This document shows positions 16,655-23,805 of a DNA stretch of 32,696 nucleotides, in pieces. The position numbers and the translations under genes were made by a program. Within the stretch, counting starts at the first letter, position 1. Each line of letters begins with the position of its first letter. The notes under the pieces were generated by a model that did no database searches, was not told where the DNA came from, and worked only from the letters and a program-made list of their open reading frames with translations. Source of the stretch: Pseudomonadota bacterium (GTDB taxonomy: Bacteria > Pseudomonadota > Gammaproteobacteria > Steroidobacterales > Steroidobacteraceae). The stretch covers positions 1 through 32,696 of the forward strand of contig JAJXYU010000140.1 in NCBI GenBank assembly GCA_021780395.1, written 5' to 3'.

Positions 16655-17110
16655 GTGCCGCACGCGCAGACGACACCGGTTCCGGTGATCGATTTCCGGC
16701 GACGCCGCATGGTGCTGCAGTGGCATGCCGAGGACGGAACGTGGACGCCGAGCGTGGAGCCGGTCGCGATCGTGCACGGCATCGCGATGATCCGCGGGAC
16801 GCCGCCGAATGTCTGCCTGTACGCACGGGAGGATCGGCTGCGTCTGCAGATCGGTCTCGCCCAGTACGCGCTCGCCGAGAACTCGCCGCGCATCCGCTGT
16901 CTCGCCGACTACGCGTCGCTCGGCCTGCGGCGCAGGCTCATCGTCGAGTCGAGCACCGCGGGGGTGCTCCATCGGCTGGTCTACTGGCCGGGAGGCGGGC
17001 CGGATTTCTTCCGCTGGCTCGCCGGCAAAGCGCAGGATCCGGATTGGCGCGCGACGACCGGGCGCCGCTGGACCGAGGGCGTTCCGGCCGACGCGTTGCG
17101 CGAGGGTTGA
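16655..17110 (+). CDS. Hypothetical protein downstream of the DsbD-like gene
   Basis: 151 residues if the GTG at 16655 is used. A GGGGAC ribosome-site candidate lies about 10 nt before it, and the gene starts 20 nt after the DsbD-like stop. I do not recognise a family. The chain is soluble, mixed charge, without signal peptide or membrane segment; it begins with a Pro/Val-rich strand region and ends in a Trp/Arg-rich part with PGGGPDFFRWL. Codon use is like its neighbours (GC-rich third positions), supporting real coding. Its last 130 nt overlap the 3' end of rluF on the other strand. An ATG at 16709 is an alternative start. Probably co-transcribed with the DsbD-like gene. Confidence 0.55.
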   Translation: MPHAQTTPVPVIDFRRRRMVLQWHAEDGTWTPSVEPVAIVHGIAMIRGTPPNVCLYAREDRLRLQIGLAQYALAENSPRIRCLADYASLGLRRRLIVESSTAGVLHRLVYWPGGGPDFFRWLAGKAQDPDWRATTGRRWTEGVPADALREG

Positions 17111-17814
17111 TCCGCCGACGGCACCGCGAAGCGGGCAGGCAGCAGGGCGGCGAGCTCCGTCGCGGTCAGCGGTCGCCATTCGCCCGGGCGCAAGTCGCCG
17201 AGCGGGATGTTGCTGATACGCACACGCCGCAGCTGCTGGACCCGGTAGCCGAGCGCCGAGCACATCCGGCGGATCTGCCGGTTCAATCCCTGGGTGAGCA
17301 CGATCCGGAACCGTCGGTCGTCGATCCGCTCGGCGCGGCACGGCCGGGTGGTCTGACCGAGGATGCGCACGCCGCTGCGCATGATCGCGAGCGTCATCGG
17401 GGTGATCGGGCGGTCGACAACGACCACATACTCCTTCTCGTGCGCGTTCTCCACCCGGAGGATTTCGTTGACGATGTCGCCATCGTTGGTGAGCAGGATC
17501 AATCCTTCCGAGTCCTTGTCGAGGCGCCCGATGGGGAAGATCCGCTCGGCGTGACCGACCAGATCGACGATGTTTCCGGCGACGTCGGGTTCCGTCGTCG
17601 ACGTGATTCCGACCGGCTTGTTGAGCGCGATGTAGACGGGCTGACGCTTGGCGCCGAGCGGCACGCCGTCGATGCGCACGTCGTCGCCCGGTTCGACCGG
17701 CGTGCCGAGCGTCGCGATGCGGCCGTTGCAGGAGACCCGGCCGGCGGCGATCCATCGATCCGCCTCTCGCCGCGAGCACGCACCGCTCTCGCTGATGAAC
17801 TTGTTGATCCGCAT
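16981..17814 (-). CDS. rluF: 23S rRNA pseudouridine synthase RluF
   Basis: 277 residues. Starts with an S4 RNA-binding domain (RINKFISESGACSRREADRWI, 2-22), then the RsuA/RluF-type catalytic domain with the active-site motif GRLDKDSEGL; the catalytic Asp is residue 99. The family also shows NKPVGITSTTE, HEKEY, and QGLNRQIRRMC, all matching E. coli RluF, which makes pseudouridine 2604 in 23S rRNA. The last 40 or so residues are a low-complexity Pro/Arg/Ser tail, as in E. coli, and this tail overlaps the convergent hypothetical gene by 130 nt. Start ATG is clear and fits the family. Confidence 0.92.
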   Translation of the reverse strand: MRINKFISESGACSRREADRWIAAGRVSCNGRIATLGTPVEPGDDVRIDGVPLGAKRQPVYIALNKPVGITSTTEPDVAGNIVDLVGHAERIFPIGRLDKDSEGLILLTNDGDIVNEILRVENAHEKEYVVVVDRPITPMTLAIMRSGVRILGQTTRPCRAERIDDRRFRIVLTQGLNRQIRRMCSALGYRVQQLRRVRISNIPLGDLRPGEWRPLTATELAALLPARFAVPSADQPSRNASAGTPSVQRRPVVARQSGSCALPASQRKKSGPPPGQ

Positions 17815-17841
17815 GCATCCGGCTCGGCGTGTGGGGCGGCG

Positions 17842-18477
17842 TCAGCCGTGATCGAGAAATGCCGCGACACGTTCGGCGAGCGATTGTGGCGCGAGCCAAA
17901 ACGGCCGATCGCGAACCTCCGGCGCATCGACCCATTCGATCTGCGGCTGACGCGTGCTCGCGCCGGACGGCGGTGGAGCGCGGGTACCGTCGAACGCAAG
18001 CACCAGGCAGGGATGGGTCGCGACCTGGATCCGATCGAGCGCCTGCGTTCCGAGCACGACGATCCGGCCGACCTGGGCAGGGGCGCTGCGGGCGACGTCG
18101 ATCGCGACCCCGGCGCCGGCGCCCACGCCGAGCAGATCGATCCGCCGCAGGCGCAGGTCCGCCGCCAGGTCGAGTATCGCCGCCGCCGCGCTCACCGCGG
18201 CATCGCCGTCCGGGGGATCGGATTCGCCCGAGCCAGGCAGATCCGGGGCATACACCGAACGTCGCGCCGCGACCGCCGCGAGAAATCCGCCGAAATCGCG
18301 GCTCGAGCCGCCGGCGTCGTGCAGGCACACGAGCGGGGCCTGCTCGTCGAATCCGCCGGTCGCGGGAAACGCCGTGCGCACGTGCAGCTGTCCAGTTCGG
18401 ACGTCGAAATAGGCGCGGCGGGTCCGGATCAGCGCGTCGGCGCCAGTCCCCACCGAAATGTCGTGTTTGCGCAACAT
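17842..18477 (-). CDS. Alpha/beta-hydrolase-fold protein lacking the catalytic serine
   Basis: 211 residues from the ATG at 18477 (a TTG at 18501 is an alternative). The fold is recognisable: strand LVCLHDAGGSSRDF with the HDAGG oxyanion loop, then APDLPGSGESDPP, then the nucleophile-elbow strand IDLLG. The elbow reads GVGAG (117-121) where active hydrolases have G-x-S-x-G, so the nucleophile position is Gly119. The C-terminal region where the catalytic His is expected reads FWLAPQSLAERVAAFL, without His. A degenerate elbow and missing His argue for a non-enzymatic or altered role. Length is short for the family (usually 250-300). It precedes rluF on the same strand by 27 nt. Confidence 0.75.
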   Translation of the reverse strand: MLRKHDISVGTGADALIRTRRAYFDVRTGQLHVRTAFPATGGFDEQAPLVCLHDAGGSSRDFGGFLAAVAARRSVYAPDLPGSGESDPPDGDAAVSAAAAILDLAADLRLRRIDLLGVGAGAGVAIDVARSAPAQVGRIVVLGTQALDRIQVATHPCLVLAFDGTRAPPPSGASTRQPQIEWVDAPEVRDRPFWLAPQSLAERVAAFLDHG

Positions 18478-18763
18478 AAATTTTCGCTTTTTATCCCGCA
18501 AAAGGCTGGCATCGATGATCCATCACGGGTTAGGATGTTGCATCGACGCAATCCAGGCGTCTTCGCGAAGACGGCAGACCGACCTTTTTCTCACGGCCCG
18601 CGATCGATCGCGGTTCCCGATCAATCAAAAAAATGGCATGGGGATCTCAAGAAGCCGGGCAACGCCCGGCTTCTTTCTGTCCGGCCCCGTGAATCCACCG
18701 AGCCGGCTTTATAGAGCGCATGGCCGCCGCTGACAAGCGTCCGGATCGCGCCGCCCGGTGCGA
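18478..18763. other. Gene-free region with palindromes and a terminator
   Basis: About 290 bp, less GC-rich than the surroundings, between cysB and the hydrolase-like gene, which are both on the minus strand. It holds two perfect palindromes, GTCTTCGCGAAGAC (18559-18572) and CCGCGATCGATCGCGG (18598-18613), an A7 run near 18626, and a terminator-like hairpin at 18651-18677. I see no convincing coding sequence. It may hold the hydrolase promoter or a small RNA read on the plus strand. Confidence 0.4.
18651..18677 (+). terminator. Rho-independent terminator-like hairpin, plus strand
   Basis: GAAGCCGGGC and GCCCGGCTTC form a perfect 10-bp stem around a 3-nt AAC loop, followed by TTTC on the plus strand. 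No protein gene ends just upstream on that strand. It lies 87 bp past the cysB stop and may stop cysB transcription from the other side, though it lacks an immediate T-run in that direction. Confidence 0.6.
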
Positions 18764-19747
18764 TCACAGCCGACCCCGATACGGAATCTCGATCGCCGCG
18801 CTCATCCGGTCGACCTCGTCCTGGGTCTCGGATCGCTCGGCGTCACGCACCAGCCGGCGCGTCAAATGCGGCGCGAGCCTTTCCAGGAAATCGTACATGT
18901 AGGCGCGCAGTGCACCCCCGCGGCGGAACCCGACCCAGGTCGTGTGCCCCGCGAACAGATGTCGCGCATCGAGAACGAGGAGATCCGGATCGTTCGCCCG
19001 GTCGATCGCGACGCCCGCGATGATCCCCACGCCGAGCCCGACCCGCACGTACGTCTTGATCACGTCGGCATCCTGCGCGGTGAGCACCACGTCCGGCGAC
19101 AACCCTGCGGCTTCGAACAACGTGGGCAATGACGAACGACCCCTGAAGCTGAACACGTAGGTCACGATCGGATGCTCGGCGAGACGCCGCAGGGTCAGCT
19201 TGCCGCCGCTGGCGAGCGGGTGGCCCTGCGGCACGACGACGACGCGATGCCACCGGTACACCGGCAGCCGCACGAGCGGGCGGAACAGTTCCTCCGAACC
19301 GGTCGCGATCGCGAAGTCGACCTGGTCCCGGGCGACGAGTTCGGCGATCTGCTCCGAGGTGCCTTGGTGCAGGTGCAGCCGCACCTTCGGATAACGTTCC
19401 CGGAATGCGCGGATCACCGGCGGGAGCACGTAGCGGGCTTGCGTGTGCGTGGTCGCGATCGCCAGGCTCCCGCTGTCCGCCTGGCGCAGATCCTGGGACG
19501 CATGACGGATGTTCTGCATCTCGCGCAGGATCTTGGCCGCGTGTCCGATGACCCGTTCGCCCGCCGCGGTCACGCGCGTCAACGCGCGGCCGTCGCGCTC
19601 GAACAGTCGCAACCCGAGTTCCGCCTCCAGCATCTTCAGCTGCCGGCTCACACCGGGCTGCGACGTATGCAGCTGCCTTGCCGCGGCCGTGATGTTGAGA
19701 CCGTTGTCGTTGACCGCGACGAGATACCGCAACTGCTGCAGTTTCAC
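18764..19747 (-). CDS. cysB: CysB-type LysR transcriptional regulator
   Basis: 327 residues. N-terminal winged helix (MKLQQLRYLVAV, TSQPGVSRQLKMLE) and a CysB-like effector domain with SLAIATTHTQARYVLP, LHLHQGTSEQIAELV, DFAIAT, DADVIKTYVRVGLGVGI and APHLTR. These match E. coli CysB along the full length (324 aa). CysB activates sulfate uptake and cysteine synthesis genes, responding to N-acetylserine and sulfur status; the conserved THTQAR segment is part of the ligand pocket. The start codon is GTG with no strong ribosome site. It lies 37 nt after the SDR gene and is probably co-transcribed with it. No cysteine synthesis genes are in the window. Confidence 0.9.
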   Translation of the reverse strand: MKLQQLRYLVAVNDNGLNITAAARQLHTSQPGVSRQLKMLEAELGLRLFERDGRALTRVTAAGERVIGHAAKILREMQNIRHASQDLRQADSGSLAIATTHTQARYVLPPVIRAFRERYPKVRLHLHQGTSEQIAELVARDQVDFAIATGSEELFRPLVRLPVYRWHRVVVVPQGHPLASGGKLTLRRLAEHPIVTYVFSFRGRSSLPTLFEAAGLSPDVVLTAQDADVIKTYVRVGLGVGIIAGVAIDRANDPDLLVLDARHLFAGHTTWVGFRRGGALRAYMYDFLERLAPHLTRRLVRDAERSETQDEVDRMSAAIEIPYRGRL

Positions 19748-19784
19748 GGCTAGCCGTCAGGGCGGCGCGATCGCGCGGCGCAGG

Positions 19785-20474
19785 TCACCAAGGCAACTCG
19801 GCACCCTGATAACTCAGGAATCGGCCGGATTGCGCCGGCGTCAACCCCGCGATCACCGTGCGCATGCCGGCGACACTCGTCGCGACGTCCACCTCGGCGC
19901 GCGCGCCGCCCATGTCGGTGCGCACCCAGCCGGGATGGATCGGCACGGCGATGATCCGGCGCCGCGCGAGATCGAGGCTCATCGATTTCATGATCGCGTT
20001 GACCGCGGCCTTCGTCGATCGGTAGTCGTACATTCCGCCGGCCGCATTGCCGCCGATCGAGCCGAGCACGCTGCTCAAGGTCACGATCTTGCGCTCCTCG
20101 CTCGCGGCAACGTGCTCGACGAACGCTTCCGACACCTTCATCGGTCCGAACAGATTGACCCGGACCGAATTCATCCAGCGCTCGTAGTCCGACTGACCGA
20201 ACGGGTTCGAGACCAGAACACCCGCGACGTTGAGCAGCACGTCGATCGGCGTGCCGTCGAGGGCCTTCGCGAGCGCGTCGATCGCGGCATGATCGGTCAC
20301 GTCGATCGAGTGGATGCGAATGCGGTCGCCGTGCGTGCGCCGCGCGTCCGCGAGTACCGTCGAGCGCCCGGGATCCCGGGCGAGCGCATGCACATGCCAG
20401 CCGTCGGCGGCATATTGGCGCACGAACTCGGCGCCGATGCCGCGCGAGGCGCCGGTGACCAGGACCGTGGACAT
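19785..20474 (-). CDS. Short-chain dehydrogenase/reductase (SDR)
   Basis: 229-residue cytosolic NAD(P)-dependent oxidoreductase. Cofactor motif TGASRGIG (7-14), an acidic IDVTD segment (57-61), NVAG (82-85, in place of NNAG), a catalytic Ser at 134/135 and Tyr151-x-x-x-Lys155 (YRSTK). The chain is close to the C-factor/CsgA-like carbonyl reductase group by its short length and by the HPGWVRTDMGG segment, but the substrate cannot be read. An intrinsic-terminator-like hairpin ends 26 nt before its ATG, which may attenuate its transcription. It precedes cysB, 37 nt apart. Confidence 0.88.
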   Translation of the reverse strand: MSTVLVTGASRGIGAEFVRQYAADGWHVHALARDPGRSTVLADARRTHGDRIRIHSIDVTDHAAIDALAKALDGTPIDVLLNVAGVLVSNPFGQSDYERWMNSVRVNLFGPMKVSEAFVEHVAASEERKIVTLSSVLGSIGGNAAGGMYDYRSTKAAVNAIMKSMSLDLARRRIIAVPIHPGWVRTDMGGARAEVDVATSVAGMRTVIAGLTPAQSGRFLSYQGAELPW

Positions 20475-20499
20475 CGTCAGGTTTCCTCACCCGCGGGAC

Positions 20500-20524
20500 A
20501 AAAAAAACCCCGGGAACGCCGGGG
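20500..20524 (-). terminator. Intrinsic terminator just upstream of the SDR gene
   Basis: Minus strand: CCCCGG-CGTTC-CCGGGG followed by eight T. This is a canonical Rho-independent terminator read toward the SDR gene, ending 26 nt before its ATG. It either ends a short upstream transcript or works as an attenuator in the SDR leader. Confidence 0.7.
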
Positions 20525-20530
20525 GATTTT

Positions 20531-20937
20531 AGTGGAACAGGTGCCGAAACCATAACGGCACGTCCAGTCATGGCGGATGCGTGTCACGAAACCGTGGTTC
20601 ACGCTCGGCCTTTCTCGGCGCACGTCGTCTGTTGCACAGAATCGACGTCTCGAAAACTATTCGCGTCGGCCTGTGGATAAACCTAGCATGGCGAAATAAG
20701 AAATCCAATGTTTTTCGTGATTTATTACACAATCTTGAATATTTTTTGCAATACAGCACGATTGTCGTTATTTGGAAACAATGGACTGCCTGGCGGCTCG
20801 TCGATCATGCGCGGAATCCTCGGTCCGAAATGCCGTGGCGCCCGCCGATGCGGCCCCGGGCGTGGCGCTGATGCGTTAATCTTGCCCGCCGGACTCGCGC
20901 ACCCGCGCGGGCGGCACGATCGGAGGCTCACGAGCGG
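20531..20937. other. AT-rich gene-free region between the SDR gene and gloA
   Basis: About 400 bp without a convincing gene. The part from about 20640 to 20800 is strikingly AT-rich against the GC-rich surroundings, with several T and A runs (near 20711, 20743 and 20774). Short open frames exist on both strands but none has a ribosome site or family match. The right end leads into gloA with TTAATC near 20875 and GGAGG near 20922. It is likely a regulatory region for both divergent genes, or a scar of foreign DNA. Confidence 0.4.
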
Positions 20938-21357
20938 ATGAAATACCTGCACACGATGGTTCGGGTCAGCGACGTCGATGAGTCGCTGCGCTTCTATCGC
21001 GATGCGCTCGGACTCGAGTTGCTGTCGCGCAAGGACTATCCGCAGGGACGATATACGTTGCTGTTCCTCGCGGCGCCGGGAGACGCGAGCGCACAGGTCG
21101 AGCTCACCCATAATTGGGACCCCGAGACCTATGCCGGCGGCCGCAATTTCGGCCACCTCGCCTACGAAGTCGACGACATCTACGCCGCGTGCCGGCGTTT
21201 GCTGGATCACGGGGTCACGATCAACCGCCCGCCACGCGACGGACACATGGCGTTCGTACGATCTCCAGACGGGATCTCGATCGAGCTGTTGCAGAAAGGC
21301 GCGGCACTTGCGCCGGCGGAACCGTGGCGCTCGATGGGCAACACCGGGGCCTGGTGA
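20938..21357 (+). CDS. gloA: Lactoylglutathione lyase (glyoxalase I)
   Basis: 139-residue VOC-fold enzyme that isomerises the methylglyoxal-glutathione adduct to S-lactoylglutathione, a detoxification step in the cytosol. The four metal ligands are in place: His5 (MKYLH), Glu55 (QVELTHNW), His73 ([10 protein letters not shown]) and Glu116 (GISIELL), matching H5/E56/H74/E122 of the E. coli Ni-type enzyme. The loop before the last strand is shorter than in E. coli (about six residues), and the C-terminus has an extra Trp-containing tail. GGAGG lies about 12 nt before the ATG. The gene is convergent with the acetolactate synthase gene, separated by a perfect palindrome. Confidence 0.92.
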   Translation: MKYLHTMVRVSDVDESLRFYRDALGLELLSRKDYPQGRYTLLFLAAPGDASAQVELTHNWDPETYAGGRNFGHLAYEVDDIYAACRRLLDHGVTINRPPRDGHMAFVRSPDGISIELLQKGAALAPAEPWRSMGNTGAW

Positions 21358-21358
21358 G

Positions 21359-21382
21359 CGCGGCGCGCGATCGCGCGCCGCG
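21359..21382. terminator. Perfect 24-bp palindrome between gloA and the acetolactate synthase gene
   Basis: Two 12-nt arms (CGCGGCGCGCGA and its exact complement) meet without a spacer and fill the whole gap between the two stop codons. Transcripts from either side could fold it, losing the central base pairs as loop. There is no T-run, so termination strength is uncertain. Confidence 0.45.
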
Positions 21383-23197
21383 TCAGAACATCTCGGATTC
21401 GTCCGGCGGAACGACCTCGACGGGTTTGCGCGACGCGATGAAATCGCCGGTGATCATTTCGTCGTACGACTGCCCGGGCCCGACCATCGGATAGACCCCC
21501 GCGTCCGGATCCACGACCACCTCGAGAAACGCAGGGCCGGGGAACCGGATGAATTCCTCGACGACCCTCGGCACCTCCGCCTTGCTCTCGAGCCGGACCG
21601 CGAACTCGAATCCGTCCGCGATCGCCGCCTTCACGAAATCCTTCTTGTGCAGGCTCTTGTCGCTCGCGCTCAGCCGGCCCTTGAAGAACAGCTTCTGCCA
21701 CTGCTTGACCATGCCATCGCCGCAGTTGTTGATCACGACGACCTTCACCGGCAAACCGTAGGTCGTCACCGTCTCCAACTCGCCGATGTTCATGCGGATG
21801 CTCGCGTCGCCGTCGACGTCGATCACCATGCGGTCGCGGACAGCGAACTGCGCACCGATCGCCGCGGGCAGTCCGAACCCCATCGTGCCCATGCTGCCGG
21901 AGGTCAACCAGAGCCGCGGGCTGCGGAAGTCGAAGTACTGGGCCGCCCACATCTGATGCTGGCCGACCCCGGTGCTGATGATCGCCTCGCCGTGCGTGAG
22001 GCGATTGATCTGCTCGAGCAGATAATGCGGCTGGATCCGCTCGCTCTGGCGATCGTAGTTCATCGCGTGCGTGCGCCGCAGGAGATCGCAGTGCCGATGC
22101 CATGCCGACCAATCGCGCCGGAAGCCTGCTCGACGGGCGCCCTCCCGCAACGCGGTAAGCGCCTCCGGCAACGCCCCCAGATGACTCCAGTGGACACGCT
22201 TGACCTTGTTCACTTCCGACACGTCGATGTCGAACTGCGCGATGAACTTCGCGTTCGCGGCGAACTTCGTCGGATTGCCGGCGACCCGGTCGTCGAAGCG
22301 CGCGCCGATCGCGAGCAGCAGGTCGCAATCCTCCACGGCGTAGTTCGCGTACGCCGCGCCGTGCATCCCGAGCATGCGCATCGCCATCGCGTCCGAGGTG
22401 TCGATCGCGCCGATCCCCATCAAGGTCGTCACGACCGGAATCCGCAGTTCGTGCACCAGGCCGCGCAGCGCCTCGGACGCGCCAGCATTGATCACGCCGC
22501 CGCCGGCATAGATCAGCGGCCGTTCGGCCCTCTCGAGCGCGGCCAGCAGCGAGGCGCAAGCCGACTCGGACAGCTTGTTCGCGGCGACGCGGTTCAGCCG
22601 CTGACGATACCCGGGAATCGGCAGGTGGCCGGAACCGCTGAAAGCGCCGCGCCAGTTCTGCACGTCCTTCGGAATGTCGAGCACGACCGGGCCGGGCCGG
22701 CCGGTCCGGGCGATCTCGAATGCGGTGCGCACCGTCGCCTCCAGCCGGGTCGGATCGGTGACCAGGAACACGTGCTTCGCGACCGCACCCATGATGCTCG
22801 GCACCGGCGCTTCCTGGAACGCATCGGTGCCGATCGCGCTCGTCGGCACCTGCCCGCAGATCACGACGATGGGCACCGAGTCCGCCATCGAGTCGCGCAC
22901 CGGGGTCACGGTGTTGGTCGCGCCCGGACCGGAGGTCACCAGCGCGACCCCGACGCGACCGCTCGCCCGCGCGTATCCGGCCGCCATGAACGCCGCGCCC
23001 TGCTCGTTGGCCGGCACGATCAGCGGCATCGACCCGCCGGTCGCCTCGTTGTGGCAGAACACCGCGTCGTAGATCGGCAGGATCGCGCCGCCGCTGTAGC
23101 CGAACACCGTGTCGACGCCTTCGTCGACCAGCACCTGGACGATCATCTCGGCGCCGGTCATCACCTCGCCGGCGCGCGGATGCGGTGCCGGGCTCAT
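21383..23197 (-). CDS. ilvB: Acetolactate synthase, large (catalytic) subunit
   Basis: 604 residues from the ATG at 23197. Thiamine-diphosphate enzyme making 2-acetolactate or 2-aceto-2-hydroxybutanoate for valine, leucine and isoleucine. Visible: GAEMIVQVLVDEGVDTVFGYSGGAILPIYD at the start, catalytic Glu in ANEQGAAFMAAGYA, LVTSGPGATN, FAD-domain IGARFDDR, and the ThDP motif DVDGDASIRMN to VVINN. The post-motif loop reads CGDGMVKQWQ, unusual next to common forms. Start is uncertain: the open frame extends to an ATG at 23254, but a promoter at 23226-23254 would start transcripts near 23219, so GTG 23218 or ATG 23197 are preferred. The small subunit is divergent on the plus strand instead of downstream. 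Confidence 0.92.
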   Translation of the reverse strand: MSPAPHPRAGEVMTGAEMIVQVLVDEGVDTVFGYSGGAILPIYDAVFCHNEATGGSMPLIVPANEQGAAFMAAGYARASGRVGVALVTSGPGATNTVTPVRDSMADSVPIVVICGQVPTSAIGTDAFQEAPVPSIMGAVAKHVFLVTDPTRLEATVRTAFEIARTGRPGPVVLDIPKDVQNWRGAFSGSGHLPIPGYRQRLNRVAANKLSESACASLLAALERAERPLIYAGGGVINAGASEALRGLVHELRIPVVTTLMGIGAIDTSDAMAMRMLGMHGAAYANYAVEDCDLLLAIGARFDDRVAGNPTKFAANAKFIAQFDIDVSEVNKVKRVHWSHLGALPEALTALREGARRAGFRRDWSAWHRHCDLLRRTHAMNYDRQSERIQPHYLLEQINRLTHGEAIISTGVGQHQMWAAQYFDFRSPRLWLTSGSMGTMGFGLPAAIGAQFAVRDRMVIDVDGDASIRMNIGELETVTTYGLPVKVVVINNCGDGMVKQWQKLFFKGRLSASDKSLHKKDFVKAAIADGFEFAVRLESKAEVPRVVEEFIRFPGPAFLEVVVDPDAGVYPMVGPGQSYDEMITGDFIASRKPVEVVPPDESEMF

Positions 23198-23225
23198 CGA
23201 TTCGTGTCGTGCGTTCACGCGCCGA

Positions 23226-23254
23226 AGCGTACCAGCTAACGCCCTGGCGCCCAA
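23226..23254 (-). promoter_or_regulatory. Sigma-70-like promoter of the acetolactate synthase large-subunit gene
   Basis: Minus strand: -35 TTGGGC (23249-23254), 17-bp spacer, -10 TACGCT (23226-23231). Predicted start near 23219, giving either a leaderless GTG start (23218) or a leader of about 22 nt to the ATG at 23197. Confidence 0.4.
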
Positions 23255-23268
23255 GTGCCGCCGTCCCG

Positions 23269-23274
23269 TATCCT
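23269..23274 (+). promoter_or_regulatory. Putative -10 element of the acetolactate synthase small-subunit gene
   Basis: TATCCT ends 9 nt before the ATG at 23284 with no Shine-Dalgarno between, suggesting a leader of only 2-3 nt. A -35 is not clear (TGGCGC with an 18-bp spacer is the best). It lies just upstream of the divergent promoter for the large subunit. Confidence 0.35.
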
Positions 23275-23283
23275 ATCGTCGCC

Positions 23284-23781
23284 ATGCGTCATCTCATCGC
23301 GATTCTCTTGCAGAACGAGGCGGGCGCGCTCACCCGCGTCACGGGCCTGATCTCGAGCCGCGGTTACAACATCGAGTCGCTCTCCGTCGCGCCGACCAAC
23401 GATCCGTCGATCTCGCGGATCACGCTGGTGACCACCGGATCGGATGCGGTGATCGCGCAGATCAATTCCCAACTGCAAAAGCTCGTCGACGTGGTCACGG
23501 TCGAGGACATGACGACCGGCGATCACCTGGCGCGGGAACTCGCGCTGCTGAAGCTGCAGGTTGCCGCCGACCAGGCCGACGCCGCATCACAGGTCGTCAA
23601 TCGCAGCGGCGGCCGGGTCCTGTCGACCGAGCCCGCCTGGATCGTCGAGGTCGCCGGCACCGAGGACGTGATCGCGGAGATGATCGCGACGCTGTCGGCT
23701 TTCGGCGAGATCGTCGAGGTCGTTCGCGGCGGCGTGCTCGGCATCTCGCGGGGCGGTCGACGCGCGCCGACCGCCCGATGA
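23284..23781 (+). CDS. ilvH: Acetolactate synthase, small (regulatory) subunit
   Basis: 165 residues, the usual length of IlvH/IlvN. N-terminal ACT domain with LIAILLQNEAGALTRVTGLISSRGYNIESLSV (3-35), which binds valine for feedback inhibition, and a C-terminal ALS_ss domain with LALLKLQV and the closing FGEIVEVVRGGVLGISRG. It would join the divergent large subunit to raise its activity and give valine sensitivity. The frame is open upstream to 23185, but the ATG at 23284 gives the exact family start. The next gene begins 24 nt after its stop and is probably co-transcribed. Confidence 0.95.
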   Translation: MRHLIAILLQNEAGALTRVTGLISSRGYNIESLSVAPTNDPSISRITLVTTGSDAVIAQINSQLQKLVDVVTVEDMTTGDHLARELALLKLQVAADQADAASQVVNRSGGRVLSTEPAWIVEVAGTEDVIAEMIATLSAFGEIVEVVRGGVLGISRGGRRAPTAR

Positions 23782-23805
23782 GCCGCTGATCCGCAGCGGA
23801 CGCCG

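Noticed and set aside
20581..20941. Short frames on both strands in the AT-rich gap
   Set aside because: No ribosome sites, no family likeness and mixed composition; long open stretches are expected by chance here.
21359..23260. ATG at 23254 as the acetolactate synthase start
   Set aside because: It lies within the -35 region of the best promoter and adds a non-conserved Arg-rich leader; downstream starts fit the family better.
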